A stretch of DNA of 49,847 bases. Source: Burkholderiales bacterium. Lineage in GTDB: Bacteria > Pseudomonadota > Gammaproteobacteria > Burkholderiales > Casimicrobiaceae. The notes under the pieces are model-generated. The model did not search any database, was not told where the DNA came from, and saw only the letters and a program-made list of their open reading frames with translations. Each line of letters starts with the position of its first letter. Within the stretch, counting starts at the first letter, position 1. The stretch spans positions 1 through 49,847 of the forward strand of contig JAICKU010000021.1 of assembly GCA_025927765.1 (NCBI GenBank). The letters run 5' to 3'. Shown here one piece after another: positions 34,735-45,606 of the stretch. The position numbers were made by a program, and so were the translations under genes.

Positions 34735-37046
34735 GCTTCGGATTTTGCGCCCGCCGGAACGAGCACCTCGCGATTGCCGTTCGTTTGCATCGGCGACACG
34801 AGTCCCGATTTCTCCATCTGCTCGATCAGCCGTGCCGCGCGGTTGTAGCCGATGCGCAGGTGCCGCTGCACGAGCGAGATCGACGGGCGCCTCGTCTTCA
34901 TCACCACCTGCACCGCCTGGTCGTACATCGGGTCGGCTTCGGCGTCGCCGCCCTCGCCGTCCGGCGAGGCCTCGCCGTCGGTCCCCGCCACCCCGCCTTC
35001 GAGAATGCCCTCGACGTATTGCGGCTCCCCCTGCGCCTTGAGGTGCTCGACGACGCGATGCACTTCCGCGTCCGATACGAAGGCGCCATGCACGCGCTGC
35101 GGATGGCCGGTGCCGGGCGGCAGGTACAGCATGTCGCCCTGCCCGAGCAGCGCCTCGGCGCCCATCTGGTCGAGGATCGTGCGCGAGTCGATCTTGCTCG
35201 CTACCTGGAACGCGATGCGGGACGGAATGTTCGCCTTGATGAGGCCCGTGATCACGTCGACCGACGGACGTTGCGTCGCGAGGATCAGGTGGATGCCGGC
35301 GGCACGCGCCTTCTGCGCGATGCGCGCGATCAGCTCCTCGATCTTCTTGCCCGTCACCATCATCAGGTCGGCGAGCTCGTCGACGACGACGACGATCAGC
35401 GGCATTTCGTCGAGCGGCTCGGGCGTGTCCGGCGTGAGCGAGAACGGATGCGTGAGCGGCTTGCCCGCCTTCTTCGCATCCGCGACCTTCTGGTTGTAGC
35501 CCGCGAGGTTGCGCACGCCGAGCTGCGACATCAGCTTGTAGCGCCGCTCCATCTCGCCCACGCACCAGTTGAGCGCGTTGGGCGCGAGCTTCATGTCGGT
35601 GACGACCGGCGCGAGCAGATGCGGAATGCCGTCGTAGACGGACAGCTCGAGCATCTTCGGATCGATCAGGATCAGGCGCACCTGCCGCGGCTCGGCCTTG
35701 TACAGCAGCGACAGGATCATCGCATTCACCGCAACCGATTTGCCGGAACCCGTCGTGCCGGCGACGAGCAGGTGCGGCATCTTCGCAAGATCGGCGATCG
35801 TGGGCTTGCCGGCGATGTCCTTGCCGAGCGCGAGTGTCAGCACGCCCGGCGCGTCGTTGTATGTCGCCGACGCAAGCAGCTCGACGAGCTTCACCACCTG
35901 CCGCCGCGGATTCGGCAGCTCGAGCGCCATGCACGACTTGCCGGGAATCGTCTCGACGACGCGGATCGACACCACCGACAGTGCACGCGCGAGGTCCTTG
36001 ACGAGGTTGACGATCTGCGCGCCTTTCACGCCGACCGCGGGCTCGATTTCATAGCGCGTGATCACGGGTCCCGGATACGCTGCGAGCACCTTCACCGCGA
36101 CGCCGAAATCGGCGAGCTTGCGTTCGATGAGGCGCGACGTGAATTCGAGCGTTTCCGCACTCACCGTCTCCGTCGCCGGCGGCGCTTCCTCGAGCAGCGA
36201 CAGCGGCGGCAGCGGGGAATCGGGCATCTCGGTGAAGAGCGGCCGCTGCTTCTCGCGCACGACGCGCTCCGACTTCGGCACGGCCCCGACCGGCGGCACC
36301 ACGACTACCGGCTCGTGCTGAATCGAGTCCTCGCGCCATTGCTCGACGACTTCGGCGCGCTCGGCCACGCTCTGCACGCCGATCTGGCGATCGAGCGCCG
36401 CTTCGCGCCGCGCGCGCATGCGCACCACCAGCGCCTCGACACCGGCGCCGATGCGTTCCATCACGCGCAGCCACGACACGCCGAACAGAAGCGACGTGCC
36501 GACGGCGAACACGGCGAGCAGCAGCAGCGTTGCGCCATTGAAGCCGACGCCGCGTGCGAGCGCCTGGCCGAGTGCGTCGCCGAGTGCACCGCCGGGCGCG
36601 AGCGGCAACGAGACCGGCAGCCGCCACAGCCGGATGGCCTCGAGCGAGGCACTCGACAGCAGCACCAGCACGAAACCGGCGCCGGCGAGCGCGATCGGAT
36701 GCTCGTGTTGCCGGTCGGGATGCATGACGCGGCGATAGCCCAGCACGACGAGCACGACGCCGCCGATCACCCACCACCATGCCGACAATCCGAAGAGGTA
36801 GAGCAGAAGGTCCGACAGCCAGGCGCCGATCACGCCGCCGCGATTGCCGATCGGCGCGCCGGTGCCCGAGAACGACCAGCCGGGATCGCTCTTCGTGTAG
36901 GTGACGAGCGTGAGCGCGAGATAGAGGAATGTCGCGGCGACGAGCAGCCACCACGACTCGCGCAGCAGCCGCGCCATGCGCGGCGAAAGCTCGGGCTCCG
37001 TTCGCGCCGCACGACGACGCGTGTTGCCGTTTCGCTTGGAAAACAT
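34731..37046 (-). CDS. ftsK: DNA translocase FtsK
   Basis: 771 residues. Four N-terminal membrane helices (about 30-190) anchor it at the septum; a linker (about 215-300) is followed by the motor domain. Walker A is [20 protein letters not shown], Walker [13 protein letters not shown]. The C-terminal gamma winged helix ([22 protein letters not shown]) reads KOPS and activates XerCD at dif. It is the first gene of the ftsK-small protein-lolA series, with a promoter close upstream. Confidence 0.97.
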   Translation of the reverse strand: MFSKRNGNTRRRAARTEPELSPRMARLLRESWWLLVAATFLYLALTLVTYTKSDPGWSFSGTGAPIGNRGGVIGAWLSDLLLYLFGLSAWWWVIGGVVLVVLGYRRVMHPDRQHEHPIALAGAGFVLVLLSSASLEAIRLWRLPVSLPLAPGGALGDALGQALARGVGFNGATLLLLAVFAVGTSLLFGVSWLRVMERIGAGVEALVVRMRARREAALDRQIGVQSVAERAEVVEQWREDSIQHEPVVVVPPVGAVPKSERVVREKQRPLFTEMPDSPLPPLSLLEEAPPATETVSAETLEFTSRLIERKLADFGVAVKVLAAYPGPVITRYEIEPAVGVKGAQIVNLVKDLARALSVVSIRVVETIPGKSCMALELPNPRRQVVKLVELLASATYNDAPGVLTLALGKDIAGKPTIADLAKMPHLLVAGTTGSGKSVAVNAMILSLLYKAEPRQVRLILIDPKMLELSVYDGIPHLLAPVVTDMKLAPNALNWCVGEMERRYKLMSQLGVRNLAGYNQKVADAKKAGKPLTHPFSLTPDTPEPLDEMPLIVVVVDELADLMMVTGKKIEELIARIAQKARAAGIHLILATQRPSVDVITGLIKANIPSRIAFQVASKIDSRTILDQMGAEALLGQGDMLYLPPGTGHPQRVHGAFVSDAEVHRVVEHLKAQGEPQYVEGILEGGVAGTDGEASPDGEGGDAEADPMYDQAVQVVMKTRRPSISLVQRHLRIGYNRAARLIEQMEKSGLVSPMQTNGNREVLVPAGAKSEA

Positions 37047-37075
37047 GAAGCTAGCGCCCGAAGCTCATCCGAGCG

Positions 37076-37105
37076 ATTATACGGAGCGCGCACACCGCGC
37101 CACAA
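37076..37105 (-). promoter_or_regulatory. Sigma-70 promoter of ftsK
   Basis: Minus strand TTGTGG (37100-37105), 18-base spacer, TATAAT (37076-37081). The start would be near 37069, about 23 bases before the ftsK ATG. On the plus strand TACAAT at 37237-37242 may be the -10 for trxB but has no good -35. Confidence 0.6.
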
Positions 37106-37260
37106 CGAGCGCCGCGCGTCGTCGAAACCGCCGCGGGGTGTTTGTTGTAACGGCGATGCGCGGCTTGCGCCGCGTCGACACGCCCCCGTGCGTCTTGCGG
37201 CATCCTTGCGGCCCCGGCTCACGGCCCCATCTCCACTACAATCGACCGCTCGACCCTCCC

Positions 37261-38307
<1,047 letters not shown>

Positions 38308-38312
38308 CGAAC

Positions 38313-39053
38313 GTGGCCAAGCTCGACCAGCTGAAGTCGCTGCTCGATGCGGCGCGCGAACGCGTCGCGTCCGAGGCGCTCGCGCCCCCTGCGCCGGCTG
38401 CAGTCACGGACGCGCGTCATCGCGCCGTCATCCATGGCGCGCAGCACCCCAACGGCCACACCCACGAGCGCATGCATGCGCGTCCGCCGAAGCGGCCGCT
38501 CGCCACGACCAGGCACGCCGACGGCGACATCGACATCGCGCGAGCGTTCGCCGACGTGACGCGGCTGCCGCCGCGCAATCGCGCCGCGCAGACGCGCGCG
38601 CGTCCGGCGCCGCACGCGCACTCGCGCCTGCAGGACGAGCGCGAAGTGCTCGAGCTGGCGAAGTACGGCCACGAGCCTGCGCCGCATACGTGGGACATCG
38701 GCCAGGAGCTCGAAGGCGAGCAGACGTTCCTGCGCCCGGGCCTCGGCAGCGACGTGCTCGTCAAGCTGCGCCGCGCGCACTGGGTGGTGCAGGCGGTGAT
38801 CGACCTGCACGGCATGACGCAGACGGAAGCGCACGATGCGCTTGCCGACTTCCTGCTCGACGCGCGCAACCGCGGCCTGCGCTGCGTGCGCGTGATCCAC
38901 GGCAAGGGATTGACGTCCCCCAACCGCGAGCCCGTGCTGAAGGGCCGCGTGCGCCGCTGGCTCGCGCAATGGGACGACGTGCTCGCCTATTGCGAAGCAC
39001 CGGGCCATGCGGGCGGAAGCGGAGCGGTCGTCGTGCTGCTGCGCGGCCGCTGA
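38313..39053 (+). CDS. Smr-domain protein (SmrA-like)
   Basis: 246 residues from GTG at 38313 (start VAKLDQLKSLLDAARERV). A basic, low-complexity N-terminal half (His/Arg/Pro-rich) is followed by a C-terminal Smr domain (about 160-246) with DLHGMTQTEAHDAL, VIHGKGLTS and GSGAVVVLL. Smr domains of this type nick or bind nucleic acid. It is probably cotranscribed with trxB. Confidence 0.92.
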   Translation: MAKLDQLKSLLDAARERVASEALAPPAPAAVTDARHRAVIHGAQHPNGHTHERMHARPPKRPLATTRHADGDIDIARAFADVTRLPPRNRAAQTRARPAPHAHSRLQDEREVLELAKYGHEPAPHTWDIGQELEGEQTFLRPGLGSDVLVKLRRAHWVVQAVIDLHGMTQTEAHDALADFLLDARNRGLRCVRVIHGKGLTSPNREPVLKGRVRRWLAQWDDVLAYCEAPGHAGGSGAVVVLLRGR

Positions 39054-39176
39054 CGTTGCGAGCGGACAGGCGCGCACGCCCCGGATCGTTCACAATCCAC
39101 GTGCCGCCCGTTCCGCCGACGACTTGCCGGCGCTGCCGCGTAACGCCTTTCCGATCACGCCCAAGGAGACCGTTCG

Positions 39177-40043
39177 ATGCCCTCCGAGTCGCCGCGATTT
39201 TCAGATCTCGTCGCCCGCCACGAATCGCAACTGCTGGCCGACTGGTTTGCCCAGCAGAAAGCCTCGCGCGCCACACGGCTCGACCTGATCGGCGAAGCCG
39301 AGCTCGAAGACCAGTCGCGCCGGTTCCTGCGCGCGTTCCGCGCCGCGCTCGAAAGCGGTGAGCTCGACGACATCTCGCGGCCCGCGTGGGACGAGGTGCG
39401 CGACTTCCTGCAAGAAGTGTCGCGCTCGCGGGCCATGCAGGGCTTCAGGCCGAACGAGACGGCGTCGTTCGTCTTCTCGTTGAAGCAGCCGGTCTTCGCA
39501 CTGCTTCGCCAGGAGTTCGCGAAGGCCCCGGAGGAGCTCGCCGCGCAGACGTGGACGTTGTCGATGCTCCTCGACCAGCTCGGCTTGTACACGACCGAGA
39601 TCTACCAGCAGACGCGCGAGGAGATCATCGTGCGCCAGCAGCAGGAGCTCCTCGAGCTGTCCACGCCGGTCGTGCAGTTGTGGGACCGCATCCTTGCGCT
39701 GCCGCTCGTCGGCACGCTCGACAGCTCGCGCACCCAGGTGGTGATGGAGAGCCTGCTCGAGCGCATCGTGTCGAGCGGCTCCGAAATCGCGATCATCGAC
39801 ATCACCGGCGTGCCCACGGTCGACACGCTCGTCGCGCAGCATCTGCTGAAGACGATCGCCGCGACGCGACTCATGGGTGCCGACTGCATCATCAGCGGCA
39901 TCCGCCCGCAGATTGCCCAGACGATCGTGCATCTCGGCGTCGATCTCGGTACCGTCGTGACGAAGGCGACGCTCGCCGACGCGTTCGCGGTGGCGCTGAA
40001 GCGCACGCGGGACAGCCGGACCCACGTCATCGAAGGCGCCTGA
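39177..40043 (+). CDS. rsbR: Stressosome sensor RsbR-like, N-terminal sensor plus STAS
   Basis: 288 residues. Helical N-terminal sensor (about 1-150), linker helix (QQTREEIIVRQQQELLELSTPVVQLWD), then STAS (about 165-280) with IDITGVPTVDTLVAQHLLKT and GIRPQIAQTIVHLGVDL. Thr217 (VDT) and Thr249 (AQT) align with the threonines that RsbT phosphorylates in RsbR proteins. Together with RsbS it would form the stressosome shell. AAGGAG precedes the ATG. It is the first gene of the module; RsbS follows 18 bases later. Confidence 0.92.
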   Translation: MPSESPRFSDLVARHESQLLADWFAQQKASRATRLDLIGEAELEDQSRRFLRAFRAALESGELDDISRPAWDEVRDFLQEVSRSRAMQGFRPNETASFVFSLKQPVFALLRQEFAKAPEELAAQTWTLSMLLDQLGLYTTEIYQQTREEIIVRQQQELLELSTPVVQLWDRILALPLVGTLDSSRTQVVMESLLERIVSSGSEIAIIDITGVPTVDTLVAQHLLKTIAATRLMGADCIISGIRPQIAQTIVHLGVDLGTVVTKATLADAFAVALKRTRDSRTHVIEGA

Positions 40044-40061
40044 CGCACGGAGCGCTGATCC

Positions 40062-40430
40062 ATGGACCGCATTCCGATCCTCAAGATGGGCGAGTACCTG
40101 CTCGTCACGATCCAGGTCGACATGCACGACCAGCTCGCGCTGCAGTTGCAGGAAGACCTGACCGAACGCATCAGTCGCGAATCGGCCGCCGGCGTGCTGA
40201 TCGACATCTCGTCGCTCGACGTCGTCGACTCGTTCATCGGCAGGATGATCGGGAACATCGCGGCGATGGCGCGCGTGCTCGACGCCGACACCGTCGTCAC
40301 CGGGATGCGGCCCGCCGTCGCCATCACGCTCGTCGAGCTCGGCCTGTCGCTCGAAGGCGTCCACACCGCGTTGAACGTCGAGCGCGGCATGGCACTGCTC
40401 CGCGAGAAGGTGGCCGCACGGCATGCCTGA
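40062..40430 (+). CDS. rsbS: Stressosome STAS scaffold RsbS
   Basis: 122 residues, single STAS domain (MDRIPILKMGEYLLVTIQVDMHD...). Ser57 in ISSLDVVDSFIGRM corresponds to the phosphorylated serine of RsbS. Expected to hold RsbT in the stressosome until phosphorylated. The stop overlaps the rsbT start by eight bases. Confidence 0.93.
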   Translation: MDRIPILKMGEYLLVTIQVDMHDQLALQLQEDLTERISRESAAGVLIDISSLDVVDSFIGRMIGNIAAMARVLDADTVVTGMRPAVAITLVELGLSLEGVHTALNVERGMALLREKVAARHA

Positions 40431-40851
40431 TGCGCGCGCGGCCGGGGCAGCCATACAGTCCGTCACGCGCTTGCCGCTTCGCGCCTCGGAGGACGTCGTA
40501 CGTATGCGCCAGCTCGTACGCGAACGTGCGGTCGCGCTCGGCTTCGGGCTCGTCGACCAGACGAAGCTCGTCACCGCTGCGAGCGAGCTCGCACGCAACA
40601 CCCTCATCCACGGCGGAGGCGGCCATGGCGAGATTGCGGACGTGCGAAACGGAGCACGGCTCGGCCTATGCCTCGCGTTCGTCGATGAAGGTCCGGGCAT
40701 CGCCGATGTCCAGCAGGCGCTGCAGGATGGCTACACGACGGGGACCGGCCTCGGATTGGGCCTCGGCGGTGCCCGCAGGCTCGCGAGCGAATTCGCGATC
40801 GAGTCCGCGCCCGGCCGCGGCACCCGCGTGACGATCATTCGCTGGCGATGA
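40423..40851 (+). CDS. rsbT: Switch kinase RsbT-like (GHKL ATPase)
   Basis: 142 residues. ATPase motifs: N-box ASELARNTLIHGGGG, G1 DEGPGIADVQQALQDGY, G2 GTGLGLGLGGARRLASEF. It would phosphorylate RsbR and RsbS and, once released, activate the output partner. In Gram-positives that is the phosphatase RsbU; no RsbU gene with a matching N-terminal domain is seen here. It overlaps the next gene by four bases (ATGA). Confidence 0.92.
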   Translation: MPDARAAGAAIQSVTRLPLRASEDVVRMRQLVRERAVALGFGLVDQTKLVTAASELARNTLIHGGGGHGEIADVRNGARLGLCLAFVDEGPGIADVQQALQDGYTTGTGLGLGLGGARRLASEFAIESAPGRGTRVTIIRWR

Positions 40852-41843
40852 ATCGCGCGATCGACGTCCACGAACGCAGCCAGGTCGGCGCCGCTCGCCG
40901 CGAGGCCGTGCGCCTCGCGGAGTCGATCGCTGTCGGCGCGGCGACCGTCGATCGTCTCGCCCTCACGGTCACCGAAGCGGCAACGAATCTCGTCAAGCAC
41001 GCGCGCGAAGGCAGGATCCTGCTTGCGCCGCTCGTGCAGGTGGATGCGCGCGGCGTCGAAGTCATCGCCCTCGATCGCGGTCCCGGCATGGCGAACGTGG
41101 CAGCGAGCATGCGCGACGGTCACTCGACGGCGGGAAGTCCCGGCCTCGGCCTCGGCTCCATATCGCGACTCGCGAGCGGCCTCGACATCTATTCGCAGGC
41201 GGGCCACGGGACCGTCCTGCGCTTCGAGGTGTGGAACCAGGTGCGCGCGGCACGAGCGGAGGTCGTCGCCGGCGGCGTCTGCGTGCCGAAATCGGGCGAG
41301 GAAGTCAGCGGTGACGCATGGACGGCGAGCGCGTGGGAGGAAACGCATCGGCTCCTCGTCGTCGACGGCCTCGGTCACGGTCCGGATGCGGCCATGGCCG
41401 CCAACGCGGCGGTTCGCGTCGCAGGTGAGCGACCGGAGCTGGCACCCGATGCGCTCGTGTCGGCGATGCACGCCGCACTGCGCAGCACGCGCGGCGCGGC
41501 CGCGTCGGTGGCGAGCGTGTCGGCGCGCACGTCGAGCGGCATCTACGCGGGCGTCGGCAACATTCGCGGCTTCGTGCGCGAACAGGACGCCGTGCGTCAT
41601 CTCGTGTCGCACAACGGAACGCTCGGCCAGCAGGTGCGCAAGATCCAGCCGTTCGACTTCGCCTTTCCGAAGAACGCCCTCCTCGTCATGCATTCCGACG
41701 GCATCGCGTCGCACTGGAGCTTCGACGCGTATCCCGGACTCGCACGACGCCATCCGGGGGTGATCGCCGCGGTCGTCTATCGCGACCATGCGCGGGCGCG
41801 TGACGACGCGACGGTCGCGATCCTGAGCCGCGCGGTGCACTGA
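40848..41843 (+). CDS. GHKL ATPase - PP2C phosphatase fusion (RsbX-like output)
   Basis: 331 residues. N-terminal GHKL ATPase (about 1-130: TEAATNLVKHAREG, DRGPGMANV, SPGLGLGSISRLAS) is fused to a PPM phosphatase (about 140-331) with EEVSGDAW, VDGLGHGPDAAMA, SDGIASHW and RDDATVAIL. The C-terminal part matches RsbX, which resets RsbR/RsbS; the extra ATPase domain is not part of classical RsbX. One base separates it from the next gene. Confidence 0.9.
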   Translation: MNRAIDVHERSQVGAARREAVRLAESIAVGAATVDRLALTVTEAATNLVKHAREGRILLAPLVQVDARGVEVIALDRGPGMANVAASMRDGHSTAGSPGLGLGSISRLASGLDIYSQAGHGTVLRFEVWNQVRAARAEVVAGGVCVPKSGEEVSGDAWTASAWEETHRLLVVDGLGHGPDAAMAANAAVRVAGERPELAPDALVSAMHAALRSTRGAAASVASVSARTSSGIYAGVGNIRGFVREQDAVRHLVSHNGTLGQQVRKIQPFDFAFPKNALLVMHSDGIASHWSFDAYPGLARRHPGVIAAVVYRDHARARDDATVAILSRAVH

Positions 41844-41844
41844 C

Positions 41845-43617
41845 ATGATCGATATCGTCGATCGCATGCCGCTCGCCTCGGAACAGGACGTCGTGGCCGC
41901 GCGGCAGCGCGTACGCACGATCGCGGCGCTTGCCGGATTCGATGCGCAGGACCAGGCGCGCGTCGCGACTGCGGTCTCGGAGATCGCTCGCAACGCCGTA
42001 CGCTACGCGCATGGCGGCCACATCGAGTTCGCGCTCGACGGCGACACGTCGTGCCGGGCGCTCGAGGTTCGCGTCACCGACGAAGGGCCCGGCATTCGCG
42101 ATCTCCGGGCCGTCCTCGACGGCGCCTACCGATCTGGGTCCGGCACGGGCCTCGGCCTCGTCGGCGCGCGCCGGCTGATGGACCACTGCGACATCGACTC
42201 CGATGCGCGCGGGACGCGGGTGACGATGACCAAAATCCTCGCCGCGCGCCAGGACGTGCCGATGGAGGCGTGCGTCGAGCGCATACACGAGGCGCTCGCC
42301 AGGGCGCGCCTCGGCGGCCCCGTCGACGAAAGCCGCCAGCAGCAGCGCGAACTGCTGGTGGCACTCGCCGAGGCGCGCGAGCGTGGTGAGCAGCTCGTGC
42401 AGTTGAACCGCGAACTCGAGGACACGAACCGGGGCGTGGTGGCGCTCTACGCGGAGCTCGACGAAAAGGCGTTGCGGCTGCGCCAAGCCGACGAGACGAA
42501 GTCGCGCTTCCTCTCGAGCATCAGCCACGAGTTCCGCACGCCGCTCAACTCGATCCGCGCGCTCGCGGGGCTGCTGCTGGGGCGCGTCGACGGCCCGCTC
42601 AACGAAGAGCAGGCGCATCAGGTGGAGCTGATCCGCACCGCCGCGAACGACCTCGGCGAGCTCGTCGAGGATCTGCTCGACATCGGCCGAATCGAAGCCG
42701 GCAAGCTCGACATCCACGACGGCCAGTTCACGGCCGAGAATCTGTTCAGCGCACTCCGCGGCATGCTGCGGCCGCTCATGGGGGAGGGCGTCGCGCTTCG
42801 CTTCGAGGCGCCCGACGGCGTGCCGCCGATCGTCTCGGACGAAGGCAAGGTCGCGCAGATCCTGCGCAACTTCATCTCGAACGCGCTGAAGTTCACCGAG
42901 CGCGGTACGGTCAGCGTTCGCGTGCAGCTCATGCAGGGCGACATCGTCGAGTTCGTCGTCGCCGATACGGGCATCGGCATCGCGCCCGAGGACCAGGAGC
43001 GTATCTTCGAGGAATTCGTGCAGGTGCGGGGGCCGCTGCAACGACGTGCGAAGGGAAGTGGACTCGGGCTTGCGCTTTGCCGCCGACTCGCCGGGGCCCT
43101 CGGCGGCAGCGTTCGCGTCGAGAGCCGCATCGGTGAGGGATCGCGCTTCTATCTGTCGTTGCCGCGCCTCAGGACGGGCGCCGACGACGACGTGTCCGAG
43201 GATCGACCGTCGCGCAAGCGCGCCCCCATACCGGTGCTGATCGTCGAAGACGACGCGCCCGCGCGCTACGCATCGCGCCGCCTCCTGGAGGACGCAGGCT
43301 TCGTCGTCAACGAGACTGCAACGGCCGAAGCCGGTTTGCAGGCGGCCGCCGCGAGCGACGTCGCCGTCATCGTCCTCGACCTCGGCCTTCCGGACCTCGA
43401 TGGCTTCGCGATGCTCGAGCGGCTTGCGACGGCGACGCCCACGCGCGACATCCCGGTCGTCATCTGCACGTCGCGCGTGCTTTCGGGCGCCGAGCGCGAC
43501 CGGCTCGTCACGCGCGCGTTTCGTATCGTCGACAAGGGCGACATGCAGGCGCAGCTCGTCGACGCGACGAACGCGGCGCTGGCGCACGCCCTCGCGGGGC
43601 GGCCGGAGGCGGCATGA
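41845..43617 (+). CDS. Hybrid kinase: RsbT-like ATPase - HisKA - HATPase - receiver
   Basis: 590 residues. Residues 1-132 are an RsbT-like ATPase (SEIARNAVRYAHGG, DEGPGIRDL, GTGLGLVGARRLM). A coiled coil (about 140-215) leads to HisKA with His228 in SISHEFRTPLNSI. A second ATPase follows (FISNALKFTERG, DTGIGIAPED, GSGLGLALC, about 340-440). A C-terminal receiver (about 464-590) has VEDD, phospho-Asp near 512 and Lys in VDKGD. No membrane segment is seen, so input probably comes from the stressosome through the N-terminal domain. It overlaps the next gene by four bases. Confidence 0.92.
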   Translation: MIDIVDRMPLASEQDVVAARQRVRTIAALAGFDAQDQARVATAVSEIARNAVRYAHGGHIEFALDGDTSCRALEVRVTDEGPGIRDLRAVLDGAYRSGSGTGLGLVGARRLMDHCDIDSDARGTRVTMTKILAARQDVPMEACVERIHEALARARLGGPVDESRQQQRELLVALAEARERGEQLVQLNRELEDTNRGVVALYAELDEKALRLRQADETKSRFLSSISHEFRTPLNSIRALAGLLLGRVDGPLNEEQAHQVELIRTAANDLGELVEDLLDIGRIEAGKLDIHDGQFTAENLFSALRGMLRPLMGEGVALRFEAPDGVPPIVSDEGKVAQILRNFISNALKFTERGTVSVRVQLMQGDIVEFVVADTGIGIAPEDQERIFEEFVQVRGPLQRRAKGSGLGLALCRRLAGALGGSVRVESRIGEGSRFYLSLPRLRTGADDDVSEDRPSRKRAPIPVLIVEDDAPARYASRRLLEDAGFVVNETATAEAGLQAAAASDVAVIVLDLGLPDLDGFAMLERLATATPTRDIPVVICTSRVLSGAERDRLVTRAFRIVDKGDMQAQLVDATNAALAHALAGRPEAA

Positions 43618-45602
43618 AGCTAGCAAACAGCCAGACGATCCTGAACGTCGACGACAACGAGCCCGGGCTCTACGCGAAGTCGCGCATCCTGCGCCACGCG
43701 GGCTTCGAGGTGCTGGAGGCGAGCGACGGTGAGACTGCGCTCCGGCTCGCGGCCACCGCGTCGCCGCAGCTCGTGCTTCTCGATGTGCGCCTGCCCGACA
43801 TCAGCGGACTCGAAGTATGTCGCCGCATCAAGAGCGATCCCGCCACGCGGCGCCTTCCCGTGCTGCACATCTCGGCGACCCACGTCACCGAGACGGACCA
43901 GCAGCACGGGATGGAAAGCGGCGCAGACATCTACCTCGTGGAGCCGCTGGCGCCCGAGGAACTGATCACGGTCGTCCGCACGCTGCTGCGGCTGCGCCAG
44001 ACGGAAGCCGGGCTCGCCGCCAGCGAGGAACGGCTTCGGCTCGCCACCGAAAGCGCAGGCTTCGGCACCTGTGACATCGACATTCGCACCGGGAACGCGG
44101 TGTTCAGCACCGCGATGCTCGAGATCCTGGGGATCGACGCCTCACCCGGGCCCGCCAGCATGACGGCGTGGACCGACCACATTCACCCGGACGATCTCGA
44201 CGCGACGCTCGCCGCATTCGACGCTGCGCGGCGGGCGAACGCGCAGTTCCGCCATGAGCACCGGATCCTCCGCGCGGGTGATGGCTCGGAGCGGTGGATC
44301 GCGCCGACCGGCCTCTTCCACGCCGATCCGACCGGCGGGCGCACGCGCTTCATCGGCGTGATGCTCGACGTCACCGAGCGGCGCCGCGCGGACGTCGAGC
44401 GCAATGCGCTGCTTGCACGCGAGTCCGAGGCGCGGCGGACTGCCGAAGACGCCGTGCGGCTCAAGGATCAGTTCCTCGCCACGCTCTCGCACGAGTTGCG
44501 CACGCCGATGAGCGCCGTCCTCGGGTGGCTGCACCTCATGAAGAGCGGCAGGCTGACGGCGGAGCAGCAGGCGCAGGCGCTCGAGACGATCGAGCGGAAC
44601 GCCCGGCTGCAGCACCAGCTGATCAACGACCTGCTCGACGTGTCGCGGATCATCACCGGCCGCTTTCGCCTGGACCGCGATGTCGTCCACCCGTCTGTGA
44701 TCATCGAGGCGGCGGTCGACGCGATCCGCCCGCAAGCCGCGGCGCGCCGCATCGCCATCCGCACGACCTTGCCGCAGGCGATCGTCACCGTCTTCGGCGA
44801 TCCCATGCGGCTGCAGCAAGTGCTGACGAACCTGCTCGTGAACGCCATCAAGTTCTCGCCCGACGGCGCCGCGATCGACGTTTCGATGGAGCGGCGCGAC
44901 GACCGCGTCGTGATCACCGTCGCCGACCAAGGCGAAGGCATCGCTTCCAGCGCGCTGCCGTACATCTTCGAGCGCTTTCGCCAGGCCGACGGATCGATCA
45001 CGCGACGCCACGGTGGCATGGGTCTCGGCCTCGCCATCGTGCGCCACATCCTCGACGTGCACGACGGTACGGTGGCGGCGTCCAGCGATGGACCCGGTCG
45101 CGGCGCGACGTTCACCGTGACGTTGCCGGCGCGTATCGACCAGGCGGCGCGGCGCGCGGAGTCCACGCCCGCGCACGCAGCATCCCATCTCGACCAACGT
45201 CTCGCCGGCGTTCACGCGCTCGCGGTCGACGACGACGCCAACGCGGTGTCGATGCTCGCGTCGATGCTCCAACTCGGAGGTGCAAAGGTGACGACCGCCC
45301 AAAGCGTCGACGAGGCGATGTGCGCATTCGGCGCGCACCGGGACATCCGCGTCGTGCTCTCCGACATCGGGATGCCCGGGCGCGACGGCTACGACCTGAT
45401 CGCGAGCCTGAGACGCGAGTACGTGACGCGGCTCGCGAGCGTCGCGGCAATCGCCGTATCGGGCTATGCGAGCGACGAGGATCACGCGCGCGCGCTGCGC
45501 GCCGGCTTCGACGCGCATGTCGCGAAGCCGTTCGACATGAACGCGTTGTTCGACCTGATCGTTCGCCTCACCCGCGACCGTACCGCGCCGTCCGGCGACT
45601 GA
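43614..45602 (+). CDS. Hybrid kinase: receiver - PAS - HisKA - HATPase - receiver
   Basis: 662 residues, cytosolic. Receiver 1 (about 7-130) has VDDN and Asp57, but the conserved Lys of the KP motif is Glu (YLVEPLAPEE). A PAS/PAC domain (about 140-265) is followed by HisKA His293 in TLSHELRTPMSAV. The ATPase part has LTNLLVNAIKFSPDG, DQGEGIASS and GMGLGLAIV. Receiver 2 (about 535-655) has VDDD, Asp584 in LSDIGMPGRDG and Lys in VAKPFDMN. It probably receives phosphate from the preceding hybrid kinase and sends it to the lone receiver at 45607. Stop lies four bases from that convergent gene. Confidence 0.92.
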   Translation: MKLANSQTILNVDDNEPGLYAKSRILRHAGFEVLEASDGETALRLAATASPQLVLLDVRLPDISGLEVCRRIKSDPATRRLPVLHISATHVTETDQQHGMESGADIYLVEPLAPEELITVVRTLLRLRQTEAGLAASEERLRLATESAGFGTCDIDIRTGNAVFSTAMLEILGIDASPGPASMTAWTDHIHPDDLDATLAAFDAARRANAQFRHEHRILRAGDGSERWIAPTGLFHADPTGGRTRFIGVMLDVTERRRADVERNALLARESEARRTAEDAVRLKDQFLATLSHELRTPMSAVLGWLHLMKSGRLTAEQQAQALETIERNARLQHQLINDLLDVSRIITGRFRLDRDVVHPSVIIEAAVDAIRPQAAARRIAIRTTLPQAIVTVFGDPMRLQQVLTNLLVNAIKFSPDGAAIDVSMERRDDRVVITVADQGEGIASSALPYIFERFRQADGSITRRHGGMGLGLAIVRHILDVHDGTVAASSDGPGRGATFTVTLPARIDQAARRAESTPAHAASHLDQRLAGVHALAVDDDANAVSMLASMLQLGGAKVTTAQSVDEAMCAFGAHRDIRVVLSDIGMPGRDGYDLIASLRREYVTRLASVAAIAVSGYASDEDHARALRAGFDAHVAKPFDMNALFDLIVRLTRDRTAPSGD

Positions 45603-45606
45603 GCCG

